Assembly (NCBI RefSeq): GCF_017591435.1
Contig: NC_059259.1
Coordinates: 3,495,742 to 3,559,741 of the forward strand
Origin: Portunus trituberculatus
Lineage: Eukaryota > Arthropoda > Malacostraca > Decapoda > Portunidae
Direction: 5' to 3'
DNA length: 64,000 nucleotides
The notes under the pieces were generated by a model. That model did not search any database and was not told where the DNA came from. It saw only the letters and a program-made list of their open reading frames with translations. Of the stretch, positions 43,171 to 54,009 are shown piece after piece (positions within the stretch are counted from its first letter, which is position 1; each line of letters starts with the position of its first letter). A program made the position numbers and the translations under genes.

Positions 43171-43569
43171 TTGTCCTTAATGGAAGGAGAGGTCACCTCT
43201 ACATGTTGATTATTCCTGCTGTATGACTGAAGCCAGGGCTCGTTTTTTTTTCAATTAGAGTGTTGCCTGTTTGGAATGACCTCCCTGAGCATGCTGTTAC
43301 TGCAGTTCCTGTCGCTGCATTCAAACACCAACTCAATTTATCTCTGGGTAGTGTTCTGTATGGGTTTGTGTAAAATGTTTCTGTGGAGTCTGGATGAAAC
43401 CATATTAGCCAACCCTATGCCATCCAACTAGATGTCTTCAAATGCCATCCTGGTTGGAGGTTTCATCTGCTTCTAGATGGAGCTCTGGCCTCATCTAGGT
43501 AAGAAAAGTCCCCACTGATTTGGTAATGTTTCATAATTATAAAAGCCTACAGTGACTAACCAAATATGT

Positions 43570-44255
43570 TCAATAAACCCACAGTTATAGACTTGAAGCA
43601 TTTATTCTGGATGTTTTGAAGGCCACTGCCTTCATCTTCAGCAGTACAAAGCAGAATGAAGTATGCAAGTGAACTGAACCAAGAGAAGGGGGAGGGACAG
43701 AGGTAGAGAGTAACGTGTCACAGTGTGATTGGCCAACCCCACCTGTGAGCTCCACCCTACTCAAACCCTACCAGGACCTGACCTGTCTTTACCACTAATC
43801 CCTAGATCTGGTAGGGATTTAGTCACCGGTGCTCTCATTAATGGATCTAGCTTAAACATGCCTTCATTTAGATTATAATTCTTCTGGTTCTGTATACAGA
43901 CTGATTCTAAAATCTTACGTTTTTTTTTTTAATTGTTACAGGTGAATAACATTGACTGGAATCCCAATCAATTGAGTGGTCATTATCAAAAGCATGGATA
44001 AAATTGGCATTATTAGTGTGACAATTCCTTACACTTCTCTTGTGTTCTTTTAACCTCACATCCAAGGATCTGCCTGTTTCTCCTATATAAACTAAGTTGC
44101 AATCTTTACAAGGAATTTTATATACACCTTCAGCTTTAATGCTCAAATTATTGTGAACAAGGATTGATTTGATGGTGGATGTGTGCTAAAAAGCTATATT
44201 TACATCAAGATCTCTGCTGACTGACTTAATACTTTCAAGGCTTTTAAAAGCCTTT
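43570..44255 (-). mobile_element. Penelope-like element 3' fragment with GIY-YIG endonuclease
   Basis: Minus-strand 44155-43907 encodes SIKAEGVYKIPCKDCNLVYI followed by GETGRSLDVRLKEHKRSV. This contains GVY, YIGETGRS with the catalytic Arg, and EH, the GIY-YIG nuclease signature that ends Penelope-like retroelement proteins. The sequence 43570-43680 downstream, with a CTGAAGATGAAGGCAGTGG motif on minus, fits the 3' region of such elements. The reverse transcriptase portion is absent (5'-truncated). Confidence 0.75.
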
Positions 44256-44261
44256 GAAGCT

Positions 44262-44480
44262 ATGCCATTCATGGAGTGGTTTAAAGTTACCTAAATGTCA
44301 CCATGATACCCAGGTTCTAGGTGGTTACATCAAAGAAGCACTTGGGTGGTGATATGGACCCTAATATGGGTACCACTATAAATAAAATTGCATGTGCCAT
44401 TAATGGGCAGAAGGTGAACAGTGCTTCCCACATATATTCCAAGTATGCCTACAGGTGCTATAGGTCATAATAAAAAAGAA
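44262..44480 (+). mobile_element. SINE, second copy, partial head plus body
   Basis: It matches the minus-strand SINE at 12223-12335/10204-10410 in opposite orientation. It starts in the last part of the head (TGCCATTCATGGAGTGG), passes through TTTAAAGTTACC without interruption, and ends in an A-rich tail (AATAAAAAAGAAAAAAAG, near 44463-44480). The A/B-box head is missing. Confidence 0.75.
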
Positions 44481-44639
44481 AAAAAGTTAACCATTATGAA
44501 TCCTCCCAAGTATAATAGCTGTTTTTACATATTGATTTTAATTTCTGCATTTACATATCCAAGAACTTTCAAAGTGGCCAGATCTGCCAAATGCTAAGAG
44601 AAGTTGTGAAACCAATAATTTCTAAGCTGTGTTTCACTA

Positions 44640-44690
44640 GATACAGGTTAGGCTAGTTTAGGCTGGCCTAACCTAACCTAACCTACCCAT
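44640..44690. repeat. Degenerate TTAGG/AACCT repeat
   Basis: Reads GGTTAGGCTAGTTTAGG then GGCCTAACCTAACCTAACC: the telomere-like unit on both strands, meeting head to head. Confidence 0.6.
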
Positions 44691-44691
44691 A

Positions 44692-46243
44692 TTAATATAA
44701 CATAACATAACATAACATAAATAACAGGATAACAAAGGGCCACCAGGGCCCATCTAGGTTATCCTGTATCAGTCGCACAGCGACCTCGTCATCAGTACTT
44801 AAAGATACACTTACAAGTACACAATACATTATATACTAATTCTAAATATTTGGCCCATTAACAGGGCTAAGTCCTGCAACGAATTCCTCTACAATCTGTG
44901 ATCCCCATACATGGGGATCATGTCTTATTTAACTATAGTAAATTTCTTATAAAAACTATCATGCAGTGCTATACATAATTATAAATCTAATAAATTTAGG
45001 TGCTTATCTAATCTGTTTTTAAACATTGTCAAACTAGTGCTATTTACAACCCTCTCTGGCAATGCATTCCAGAAGTCTATCACCCTATGACTAAAGAAAT
45101 ATTTTCTTATATCTAACCTGCAGCCTTGCTTTCTAATCTTCCTGCCATGATTTCTAGTCCTACTTCCCTCCTCTAAGGTAAAGAAAGATCTCACATCTAT
45201 GTAGTTTGTATCTGAGAACATTTTAAATAACTCTATCATATCCCTCTTATACATCTCCTCTCAAATGAAAACATGTTTAATTCCTTTAATCTATCTCTAT
45301 ACTCCAGGCGCTTTAATGCTGGTATCATCCTAGTTGCTCTTCTCTGAACTGCTTCTAACATGTTGATATCCTGCCTATAATGGGGTGACCAGGCCTGTAT
45401 GCAATACTCTAAATGGGGCCTAACATAGGAATTATATAAGCTACGCACCACTTCCTTACTTTTATAACTAACATTTCTATTTATAAAACCCAGGATCCTA
45501 TTTGCCCTATTTCTTGCTTCTAAACATTGCTTTGAAAATTTCATAGTCCTGTCTATCACTACTCCTAAATCCTTTCCTCCTCTACTGCCTCTAGCCAACA
45601 TCCCTCCATCTCATAGCTAAAGTTTGTGTTGTCTTTACCTAAATGCATAACCTGACACTTTTAGAATTAAACTCCATCTGCCACCTGTCTGCCCATGCTA
45701 TCAGCCTGTCCAGGTCTCGTTGTATTCTGTAATTGTCCTTTTCACCCTGTACTGCACATGCTATCTTAATATCATCTGCAAACTTTGATACTTTGCTACT
45801 AATTCCTATATCTAAATCGTTAATGTACACCAAGAAAAGAAGAGGTCCTAGCACTGATCCTTGGGGTACCCACTAACCACTTCCTTCCACTCAGACATTG
45901 CCCCATTTAATACTACTCTCAGTTTCCTATCAGAAAGCCATTCACTAATCCAATCAACTAACCTACCCCGTATCCCATGTAGTCTCAATTTGTACACTAG
46001 CCTCCTATGTGGTACCTTATCAAACACCTTGCTAAAATCTAGATATATAACATCTATGCTATTTCCATCATCTAACTCCTTGGTAATATATTCTAAGATA
46101 TTGAGCAAATTTGTAAGACAGGACCTCCCTGATCTAAAGCCATGTTGGGTATTTGTAATTAATCTATTCTCATTTAAATGCTCCCAAATACTACCCTTAA
46201 TGATTTTCTCTAGTATCTTACATACTATACTAGTTAAACTGTT
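44692..46243 (-). mobile_element. CR1-type LINE family B, copy 1, 5'-truncated
   Basis: Minus strand: IYLDFSKVFDKVPHRRLVYK (46050), VLGPLLFLVYINDL and KFADDIKIA (45854-45780), DLGVVIDRTMKFSKQCLEA (45560), YVRPHLEYCIQAWSPH, and the C-terminus YFFSHRVIDFWNALPERVVN to ...LNLLDL (44979). The 3' UTR has a hairpin (44899-44920), and the tail is (TTATG)n at 44694-44725. Frame breaks occur at 45855, 45660, 45600 and 45245. The first is private to this copy; several others are shared with the copy at 58.5-60.7 kb. Confidence 0.85.
44899..44920 (-). other. 3' UTR hairpin of LINE family B (copy 1)
   Basis: Perfect 10-bp arms TGATCCCCAT/ATGGGGATCA with a 2-nt loop, about 60 bp past the stop codon. The same hairpin is at 60459-60480 in copy 2. 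Confidence 0.75.
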
Positions 46244-49200
46244 TTGTGTTTTGTGTAAACGTGTTTGTGGCTCTTCCCTTTATTGATTTACATGTGTTTT
46301 TTTGGGTGTTTTTTTTTATTTCATAGTCTCATTCATTTATTTTTTCTTTACCAATGAAGACAAACAAAGGGCACCGAAATAAGAATATAAATTAAGAAAA
46401 GACGTCTGGAACAAAAGCCAGCTCAGATCCTTCCTCTGTGTGGAAGAAACCACCGCAAATTATCCCCAACCAACCTTGGATTGGAACCCAAGCGAAAAAG
46501 AAAAAAAAATATCGTACTCCTTAGACAGAAGGTCCACGTCACCTTTCCATGCAGGGTGACAAAAAAAGATCGTGCTCTTACATCAGTTATATGATGTGGT
46601 TTAAATAACTTTTTACTGTGACCTTTAGTGCGGTCATTGCCTACTCTCGTGAACATGTGAGCAAAAGGACAGTGGCCATTCATAATCTCTCAAACCTTAA
46701 TGATATCCGGTCAGAATAACCTTACTTTAATAGAAAATGCATTTAGAAATGCTAAATGCTCAGCATAAGAGAGGTTTGTCAGTCCACTCTATTTTACTTA
46801 GTCCATCGTCATTGCACTGATTCTAGAAGTTCAAGTCTCCTGCATAACCTGTATTCCACAAAACACTACAGAAATCAATAATAGGTCTAATATGTGTGAT
46901 GAAAACTTGTACCATAAATTCTGGGGTTCTACAAATTGTACTTTTGAGGATGTTAGCAACACCACTTCCTTTGCAAAAAAAACTTTTCTTATATGCATGT
47001 GGAATTTCAAGGAAGAATCCACTATAACACCCAGGTCTCTAAATTTATCTTTATTGAGAACAGGATTCACCCCAACATTAATAGTCAACATGCACAAAAT
47101 TGCATCTGCTGAAGTGAATACAAGCACATTTGTTGACTGAAAAGTTAAGGTGCCAAGAAAGACTCCTTCAGTATAAAAAGGAAACAGATCATTCTGTATG
47201 ATAGTACTAGATGGTAACTCATCTGATTTAGTAAGTGAAAGAGCAAGATAGAGTTTCAAGTTATTGGCAAACAAGGCAACTTTACTCCGAAGTCCAGGAA
47301 CAATATTGTTAATGCTCATATAAATCAAGAATAGGATAGGTCTTACAACAGATCCTTGTGGGACACCACTCAAAACATGAATGCCACAACTCAAAAAATC
47401 ATGGACCACAACTTCCATCTTGCTCCCCAACAGAAACTCACTCAGCCATCCAAGTAAGGGGGGATTAGTTACTCCAATAGAAGAAAGCTTTCTAAGTAAC
47501 ACGACATGAATGACATAAAAATGCTTTGCTATACTCAAAGTAGAGCACATTAATAGCATAACCAGAGTCCAAGTGAAGACCAACATAATCATATGTATAG
47601 TAACTGATCACTCACAGATAGTCCAGCTCAGAAACCAAATTGTTGTGGACAGAGTAAGGAATTATCTTCTAAGTATTTATATAGATAAGACACTATGATT
47701 CTTTCAAGTATTTTAGAACATATAGAAGTCAGACTAATAGGTCTACAATTATGTAGATGGATTTGAGTGGTTGGTGGATTGTATCCAAGTGAGAAGTGAG
47801 TGCCCTCTATGTCCCATAGCTCAGTCCCCTTCTGTTTCTGCTGTCTTTGCCTCCCTTTCTATCCTTTCTTTGGCAGCCAGGGTCTTTTACCCTCAGTGAT
47901 ACCAGTGTCCCTGCCCAAGGCTGACCTAGCTGGTTTGGGTGGGACTTGCAACCCCTCCCTGTAAAAAAGTCCACAGCCACTACGAGAGTTAGAGGTAGAG
48001 GTTGGGGTTCGAGGCTCTAGGTGCGGGCGAGCCTCTTGCCACGATCCCAATCTAGTTCTGCTGGGGGATCCGACCATGCAAACCCCTCGTGTGCCAAGGC
48101 CTTGCGAGATCCCTGTGTCTTGAGAGGGACGGGAGGATCCCCTCTCCTATTTTCAACTTTGGGGGTGCTGGTGGGGCTGCAGACATGGTACCTGCCTGTT
48201 GGACCATTCCTAGGGTAAACCTTCAGAGGGTTCTACATGTAGGCTCCTGGAACATTCTGTGTCTCTCAGAGGATCAGTAGGCTGAGAGTGGATATGGTGG
48301 GACTCTCTGAGACAAGGAGACCTGGCAGTGGTGAGACTAGTAGCAAGGGTTTTATTTACTATTGGTCCAGCATGAGCAATGGTCACCATGTCAAGGGGGC
48401 AGCCAAAGGCATCTCCAGCAAACTGCAGCTGTCCGTTGTAGAGGTTACTCTGGTTGATGAGCGTATAATGTGACTAAGGCTGAAGCACAGTCTAGGCTTC
48501 ATGTCTGTTGTAGCAGTATACGTTCTTACCGAGGTGTGTGAAGCTGAAGAGAAGGAAACGTTCTACGCCAAACTCGACTTTGTACCGGACCAATGTCCCT
48601 GTCATGATACACTTATTGTCTTAGGCGACTTTAATGCTGTCACTGGCACTGAGTTATGTGTTGGTCTCCATGGCTCTGGTACCAGAAATAACAACAGCTT
48701 GCAGGATCCAGAAGGTTGAGAATTGCAGGTTCCTGGTATCAGAGACCAGCGCTGCACCGCTGGACTTGGTAAAACAATGCTGGAGGGGTAGCGAAGGAAA
48801 TTGACCATATCCTTGTTAGTACTCATTGAAGGATCCTTCAGAACTGCAGGATTTTTTGGAGTGCCGAGTTCTTGTGACTGATCACAGGCTTGTTGTTACT
48901 AAACTCAAGCTGCATATCAAGTCCAGAAAGCCTCCAAGATGTGACCACACTGTGCTTCATCTTGAGAAACTGAAGGACTTGACATGTGCCCAGGAGTATG
49001 TAGTGACAGTCTCCAATCAGTTTGGAGTGCTCAACACCATCGAGGACCCGGTAGAGCTAAGTGTTACCCTCAAAACGTGAGACTCTTGAGGCTTCGCCTC
49101 AGTAGAGACGCTGGACAGTATTGAGGAAGTCGTGCTGCCAGACTTGCTAGGAACCGCATCCAGTACAGGGCTCTGTCACATAGGGCTAGAGCTCTCCTGA

Positions 49201-49606
49201 GGAGAGACAAGGAGAGGTATGTCAGGGGTCTCGCTTAGGATGTAGTGTCATTTAAATGCTAATGCCCTCTGACCTGCCTATCGAGCCCTGAAGAAACTCC
49301 ATTCCAAGTCTAAATCTCAGGCGAGCACTATCCAAACAGCAGATGGCCACCTCGTTTCAGACGCAGATGAGCAGATGGCTCGTTGGACTGAGTGCTTTGA
49401 GCAGCTGTTCACGGTGGATCCTCCAAGCGGACAGCTCCAAACTGCAGGGTTACAGATGCTGGATGCTGATCCACCCATTGACGTCTGCACCCTCCATTGA
49501 TGATGTCAAAGAGACTGTGGCAAAGTTAAGGGGTGGAAAGGCTGCTAGCATCTGTAACATCAGTGCGGAGCTGCTCAAAGCGAGGGATGAGGTCATGATA
49601 CATGGG

Positions 49607-50814
49607 TGTAATGTGGGGAAAAAAAAATTAAATAAATGAAATACTTACAATGAATAAAGGAAATTATGAAAATTTTGAATAAATTTTGAAGTTTTATTTT
49701 CAACTAATGGTAGCAGTAGCCATTATCAAAGGCACTGGTTTTTTATTTTGAATGATTAACATTGAATGCAAATTCACACACTTTACAACAAATTGATGGA
49801 ATAATATTAAATAAACTTTCTCCCCACAATGACATTCGTTTGTTTACAGTCCAGCTCACCAGAGAGAGGATACACACTCACTACAAAATACAATGCACAA
49901 AAGAAAATTACATAATATCATTAATTTTACAGCCTCCCAATTGAGTTGCAGTAGTATTCACGACTTTCCACTTGCGTGGTGGTACATGCGGTTTCATAGC
50001 TTACAAGAAAGAAACAAGAAAACACTTACTCGTCTTTGAGGTCGCTATGTACTATTAATGGGGTTAAGTTTACCAAATGGTGCCATTTCCTCAAGCAAAC
50101 ACACTTAACATTGTCTTTGGGGGCCTTGTTACACCATTTTAGAAGGGAAGGAGGATGTACCATGGTGGGTGATGGTCCCCCCCTTCACTTTACCCAACAC
50201 TGCCGCCAACTAATAACTTCACTTCTCTCTATTTCCGCAAAAGAACACCCTATCAAAATATACACACACATGGACCACACTGAGAGAGAAGGGTAGCCAT
50301 CTCTATCTACTAGGATACTGTATAAGTAATTAGATGATATATATATATGCATAAATACTATGGTTCATATAAAAGTTACGTTAAGTTTTCATGGGAGTGG
50401 GGAGGTACAGACCTGCTAGGATGAAGAAAGGGAGAGTACTGTGGGAAACACATCACAGCTATGCTCTCACAATTTCAATATTATTGGCAGTTATCACAAT
50501 AGGACTAGTGCGAAGTAATTACAGAGAATTTGATTGACATTACTAATGAGATTACATTACTGAAAGACACTTTCCTGAACAGCTCACTTCTCCCTTTACT
50601 TACTGGAGTGAAAAATTTGTTAAAACTTCTGATCACAAAGTGAGTAAATTCACTGTGTTTTAATTCATGAGCTGGCTACTATCTCTTCCTCGTGCATGTT
50701 TGATGTTTGTCCATATGTCTGTATGTCTGTATGTATAGTATCCATGTGTGTCGCTACACTTACAGCTATCACCTTAATAACTAAAGACTTAACATTATTA
50801 TTTGTGGCACTACA
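49607..50814. mobile_element. Probable solo LTR inside RTE-like copy 2
   Basis: This 1208-bp insert begins TGTAATGTGG and ends GTGGCACTACA, so it has TG...CA ends with TGTA/TACA inverted tips. The flanks are TGGG (49603-49606) and TGAG (50815-50818), a 4-bp duplication with one change. The reading of the RTE element (…VMIHG then LHAVLTV…) continues across it. No coding domain is evident inside. The orientation is uncertain. Confidence 0.6.
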
Positions 50815-51471
50815 TGAGTTGCACGCTGTCTTGACTGTTGAATGGCATTCAGATACCATTCCCCATGACTGGAAAAAGGGATTGGTCATCTCTATCTGGA
50901 AGGGGAAAGGTGACCGTCAGGACTGCAACAACTACTGTGGTATAACAGTGCTCAGCGTACCACGCAAGGTGCTTGCCCATTTGCTGTTGATGCGTATCCA
51001 CAGTCACCTGCTGAAACCCCAAAGACCTGAACAGTCTGGGTTCATGCCCGGTAAGTCAACAACCGACCAGATCCTAGGACTTCCCGTACTAGTGGAGTGC
51101 CAACGAGAGTTTTGACAGGGGATGCTGCAGCCTATGTTGATCTCAAGAAGACGTTTGACTCAGTACATCAAGAGAGATTCTAGGATCTTCTGCGTCTTTG
51201 TGGGATTCCTACAAGGATTATTGGTCTATCAACTGGCCTCTACTCACGGACTGTGAGTGCTGTGAAGTGTGGAGGGGGCGTGTCCAGCTTCTTCCTTGTG
51301 AATATGGGAGTGAGGCAGGGATGCATGCTTGCTCCATCACTTTCCAACATTTGCATGAACTGGTTACTAGGCAGAGTTGTAGACCAACGTGATCATGGAA
51401 CATCTTGCTTTTGCCGATGATGCAGTAATCTTTGCTGAGTCACTGGAGGTTCTGGTATAATGGCTCTAGAG

Positions 51472-51794
51472 CAGGGGTTCCCAACCGGTGGGTCGCAACC
51501 CCCTGGGGGTTCGCGAAGCCTTGGCAGGCGGGATCGCATAGCCTTGCCAGAAGTAGCTTGGGGTAATATTAATTTTATCAATTACATTTTTTATGGTCTT
51601 ACATTTTTTTTTTTTTTTTTTTGTGCAAAACAAAACGTGTGCTACATTAGTTCAATGTCATTAGGTGATATTATGGGTGTATGTATGTGTGTCTGTGAGT
51701 GAATGTGATAGTAAGCCCTGAGTAGGGAGGGGGTCACATGGGCTTCAAACTTTTAGGTAAGGGGTCGCGAGTGCCAAAAGGCTGGGAACCACTG
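51472..51794. mobile_element. hAT MITE inside RTE-like copy 2
   Basis: A 323-bp non-coding insert with ends CAGGGGTTCCCAACCGG and GGCTGGGAACCACTG, flanked by CTCTAGAG (51464-51471) and TTCTAGAA (51795-51802), a diverged 8-bp duplication. It interrupts the stretch LEVLVMALEAL of the host reverse transcriptase. It contains a T run at 51605-51622. Confidence 0.85.
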
Positions 51795-53142
51795 TTCTAG
51801 AAGCACTGCATGAGGAGGCAAAGTCCCTGGGACTCCAGGTTTTCTGGCCAAAGACCAAGGTTCAGGTGTTTGAAGGCTTACTGGATGAAGTATACCTTGG
51901 TAGTGTAGTGCATAACAACAGTGGGTCGAGCCAGGGAGTTGTACAGTGGATTAGCCTGGCTAACGGCATTATGGACTTGCTCAACAAGAGTATGTGGCAT
52001 TGTTGGTACTTGTGTAGACGGACAAAGATTTGGATCTTCAAGTCGCTGGTGATCCCTGTCTTACTCTACGGCTGTGAGACATGGAAAATGAACACCAATC
52101 TGAAGAGGCGAACTGATGTCTTTGGTACTAGATACCTTTGCAGGATCATGGGACTGATCATGGGAGTGTGAAATCAACGATTGCTCCGTAAGACTGATTC
52201 GAGGCCGATTACCAGCATAGTCTGTCAACGCCAACTGCAACTATATGGGCATGTGGCACGCTACCCAGAAGCCGATCCTGCATATCAGGTTGTCTCGAAA
52301 AGGGATAACCCAGCATGGAGGAGGCCAAGAGGACATCCATAGAACTCATGGCTGCAGCAAGTTGATGCCTACTGCTGCGAGTTACTTGACATGGGAAGGG
52401 AGCCTTCATGGAGACTCACGAGGTGTGACCGCCTGGAGTGGTGCCATAGGGTAAGCGAGGCGATGTGCCTCCCAGCGTATGGCCCCCATGATTGATTGAT
52501 TTGAGTGAATGCCACCTTCAAATAGAGGCAGAGCATTAGCTAATTTCCACTCAAGAGGTACCCTCATAAAAGAGATACTCTTGTTGAAGAAAAGGTAGAG
52601 GGGATAACATAAGGCAACAGTACACTTATGGAAGACAATAGAAAGTAAACCATCGGGACCACAACCAGGCAAAAACTTTACTTATTAAGGGACTTGTAGA
52701 TATCATCAATAGTCATCTCTCTAAATGACAAAAGGGAATCAGAGACTTGGAATGGGTAAGGCTCAGGCAAAACACCATCAACAAAGGCTGATGAGAATTG
52801 ATTGGGCAAGAGATTAGCCATAGACTTAAAGTCACTGTGCCACGCTCCATCAATAAGAAGGGAATCAACAGAGGGTTTCTCTGTTTTCTTTCGCCTCGAG
52901 TAAGCATGAAAATGTTTCTAATTACCAACAGAAACAAGTGAACATTTACACATGGATGTTACATTTATACTGCCTATTAGTATTCCTAAAATTCAACCAT
53001 GCTTGAACCACCATAGGAGAATGACAACCAAGGGTAGACCTGAGACGTTTGTAATACTTCCAGGCTGCAACCTTAAGAGACTTTATAGTACAGAAAACAT
53101 TACCACTCCATGGAGGGTGAGAAAAACTTGAATGCTTAATAG

Positions 53143-53936
53143 TGTTACAGCATCATCCCCCTTCACTATGGTCCCCAACTGTCTCTTCATCCACATGTGG
53201 TAGGGCAGGGGCTGGGGAGAGCACACACAACACTTCACCTGCATGAGCCACACAGAGGCCCAACACAGGACTTATCCAGGGTTCCCTTGTAGGCTGCCAG
53301 CCAGGAAACACTCCCGTCAAAGCACCTGAGTGGCATACCGTGCCCCTTGCCTTACTGTATCCTCACAGCGGGTTGGGCAGGCAGCGTGCAGCCTCTTCCT
53401 CTGGCGATGCCCTAAGTTAGTAGACAGCGCAGACTAGAGTACACAACTCCAACAGTAAAAGCTTCCCTTAGGCACTTACATCTTTCTAACTCAGGTGACA
53501 AGGCCAGGTTTCTTAGGTTATTCTCCCTGCGTGGTTTATTTGCCAAATTCAGTCCTGAGCGGTATCTAGTCCCCTAAGGACATCCCAGAGGCAGTGAGGA
53601 TCAGGGACAACCAAGCCTTCTCCAAGTCTGTTTATTGCAAAGACAATCTGATATATACATGGCAGGACTAAACATGTACCACCTTCCCAGATGTACAGTG
53701 ACAACTGGCGCTTCCTCACTCTTCTGAACATGAACTATACACTAATCATAATGACAATTCCTAGCCAGAATTATTCATTGGTCATACATTTCCCAATACA
53801 AAAAAAATCAAAGAAACTTACATAGAACAAATCCTGGTTACAAGGAAAAAAAATTGTCCCCCACACCACACTCCAATTCTCTACTTACAGGCTTCTATAA
53901 ACGAGGAGAGGATAACATAAAGCCCCTTACTTAACA
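53143..53936 (-). mobile_element. Solo LTR (794 bp) in the 46-54 kb LINE
   Basis: Plus-strand edges are TGTTACAGC... and ...TTAACA, i.e. TG...CA on either strand. ATAG flanks it at 53139-53142 and 53937-53940, a perfect 4-bp duplication. Removing it with one ATAG joins the LINE frame as FIPIKHSSFSHPPW. On minus, GCAATAAACAG near 53632 is a plausible polyadenylation signal, which suggests minus orientation. No internal retroviral-type genes remain. Confidence 0.75.
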
Positions 53937-54009
53937 ATAGGAATAAATTGTTTAAAAGAACCAGTCAAAACATGAACAAATTTGCTATAATATGATTTAT
54001 TGATACATT

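Larger units (their letters stand above)
37411..43380 (+). mobile_element. CR1/L2-type LINE, split by a pogo-like MITE and a Mutator-like element
   Basis: A 5' segment reads LEIRFLLTPGMFPVKLD (37480). Endonuclease: VNSLTNKLHILSDMLI and MCCVTETWL (37719-37820), then after the MITE VVHRPPNNSTLDN and LMGDFNLAIIDW (38350). Reverse transcriptase: NYRPISLTSVCC (39342), HQFGFRSVRSVSDQLL, FDVVNHQLILTML (39541), GVLQGSAIGPLLL and CLFADDFKLYL (39777). Thumb: MHKDLGVWVDHDLKFHLHV and RPILDYSSVVWNTG. The C-terminus VLPVWNDLPEHAVTAVP then FKHQLNLSLGSVLYGFV lies beyond the Mutator insert at 43257-43372. Stops and shifts are frequent; not functional. Confidence 0.8.
47770..52497 (+). mobile_element. RTE-like LINE, copy 2, about full length, 10-bp target duplication
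   Basis: GATTTGAGTG flanks it at ~47760-47769 and 52498-52507, and the 3' end is ATGATTGATTGAT, the short tandem tail usual for RTE-type elements. Endonuclease: VGLSETRRPGSGETSS (48294) and LGDFNAVTGTEL (48621), VTDHRLVVTKL (48872). Reverse transcriptase blocks: TADGHLVSDADEQMARW-like text at 49340, HDWKKGLVISIWKGKGDR (50866), LLMRIHSHLLKPQRPEQSG (50984), YVDLKKTFDSV (51131), LAFADDAVIFAESLEVL (51406; CLCFCR frame change). C-terminus: YLGSVVHNNSGS, RRPRGHP-like block at 52321. Interrupted by a solo LTR (49607-50814) and a hAT MITE (51472-51794), and frameshifted at several points. Confidence 0.8.
46360..54000 (-). mobile_element. CR1/jockey-type LINE, host of nested insertions
   Basis: Minus strand, in pieces: VHVLTGSFKQFIPIK (53985-53937) joined across the solo LTR to HSSFSHPPWSGN (53140), then LPGCGPDGLLSIV and VPLEWKLANALPLFEGGIHS (52680-52508). 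After the RTE insert it resumes with NCRPISLTSICSKILERIIV (47750), VPQGSVVRPILFLIYM (47355), VALFANNLKLYLAL (47280; FANN replaces the catalytic FADD), RDLGVIVDSSLKFHMHI (47040), and GHSKKLFKPHHITDVRARSF (46625-46560) near the C-terminus. Numerous stops show it is long dead. Confidence 0.75.
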
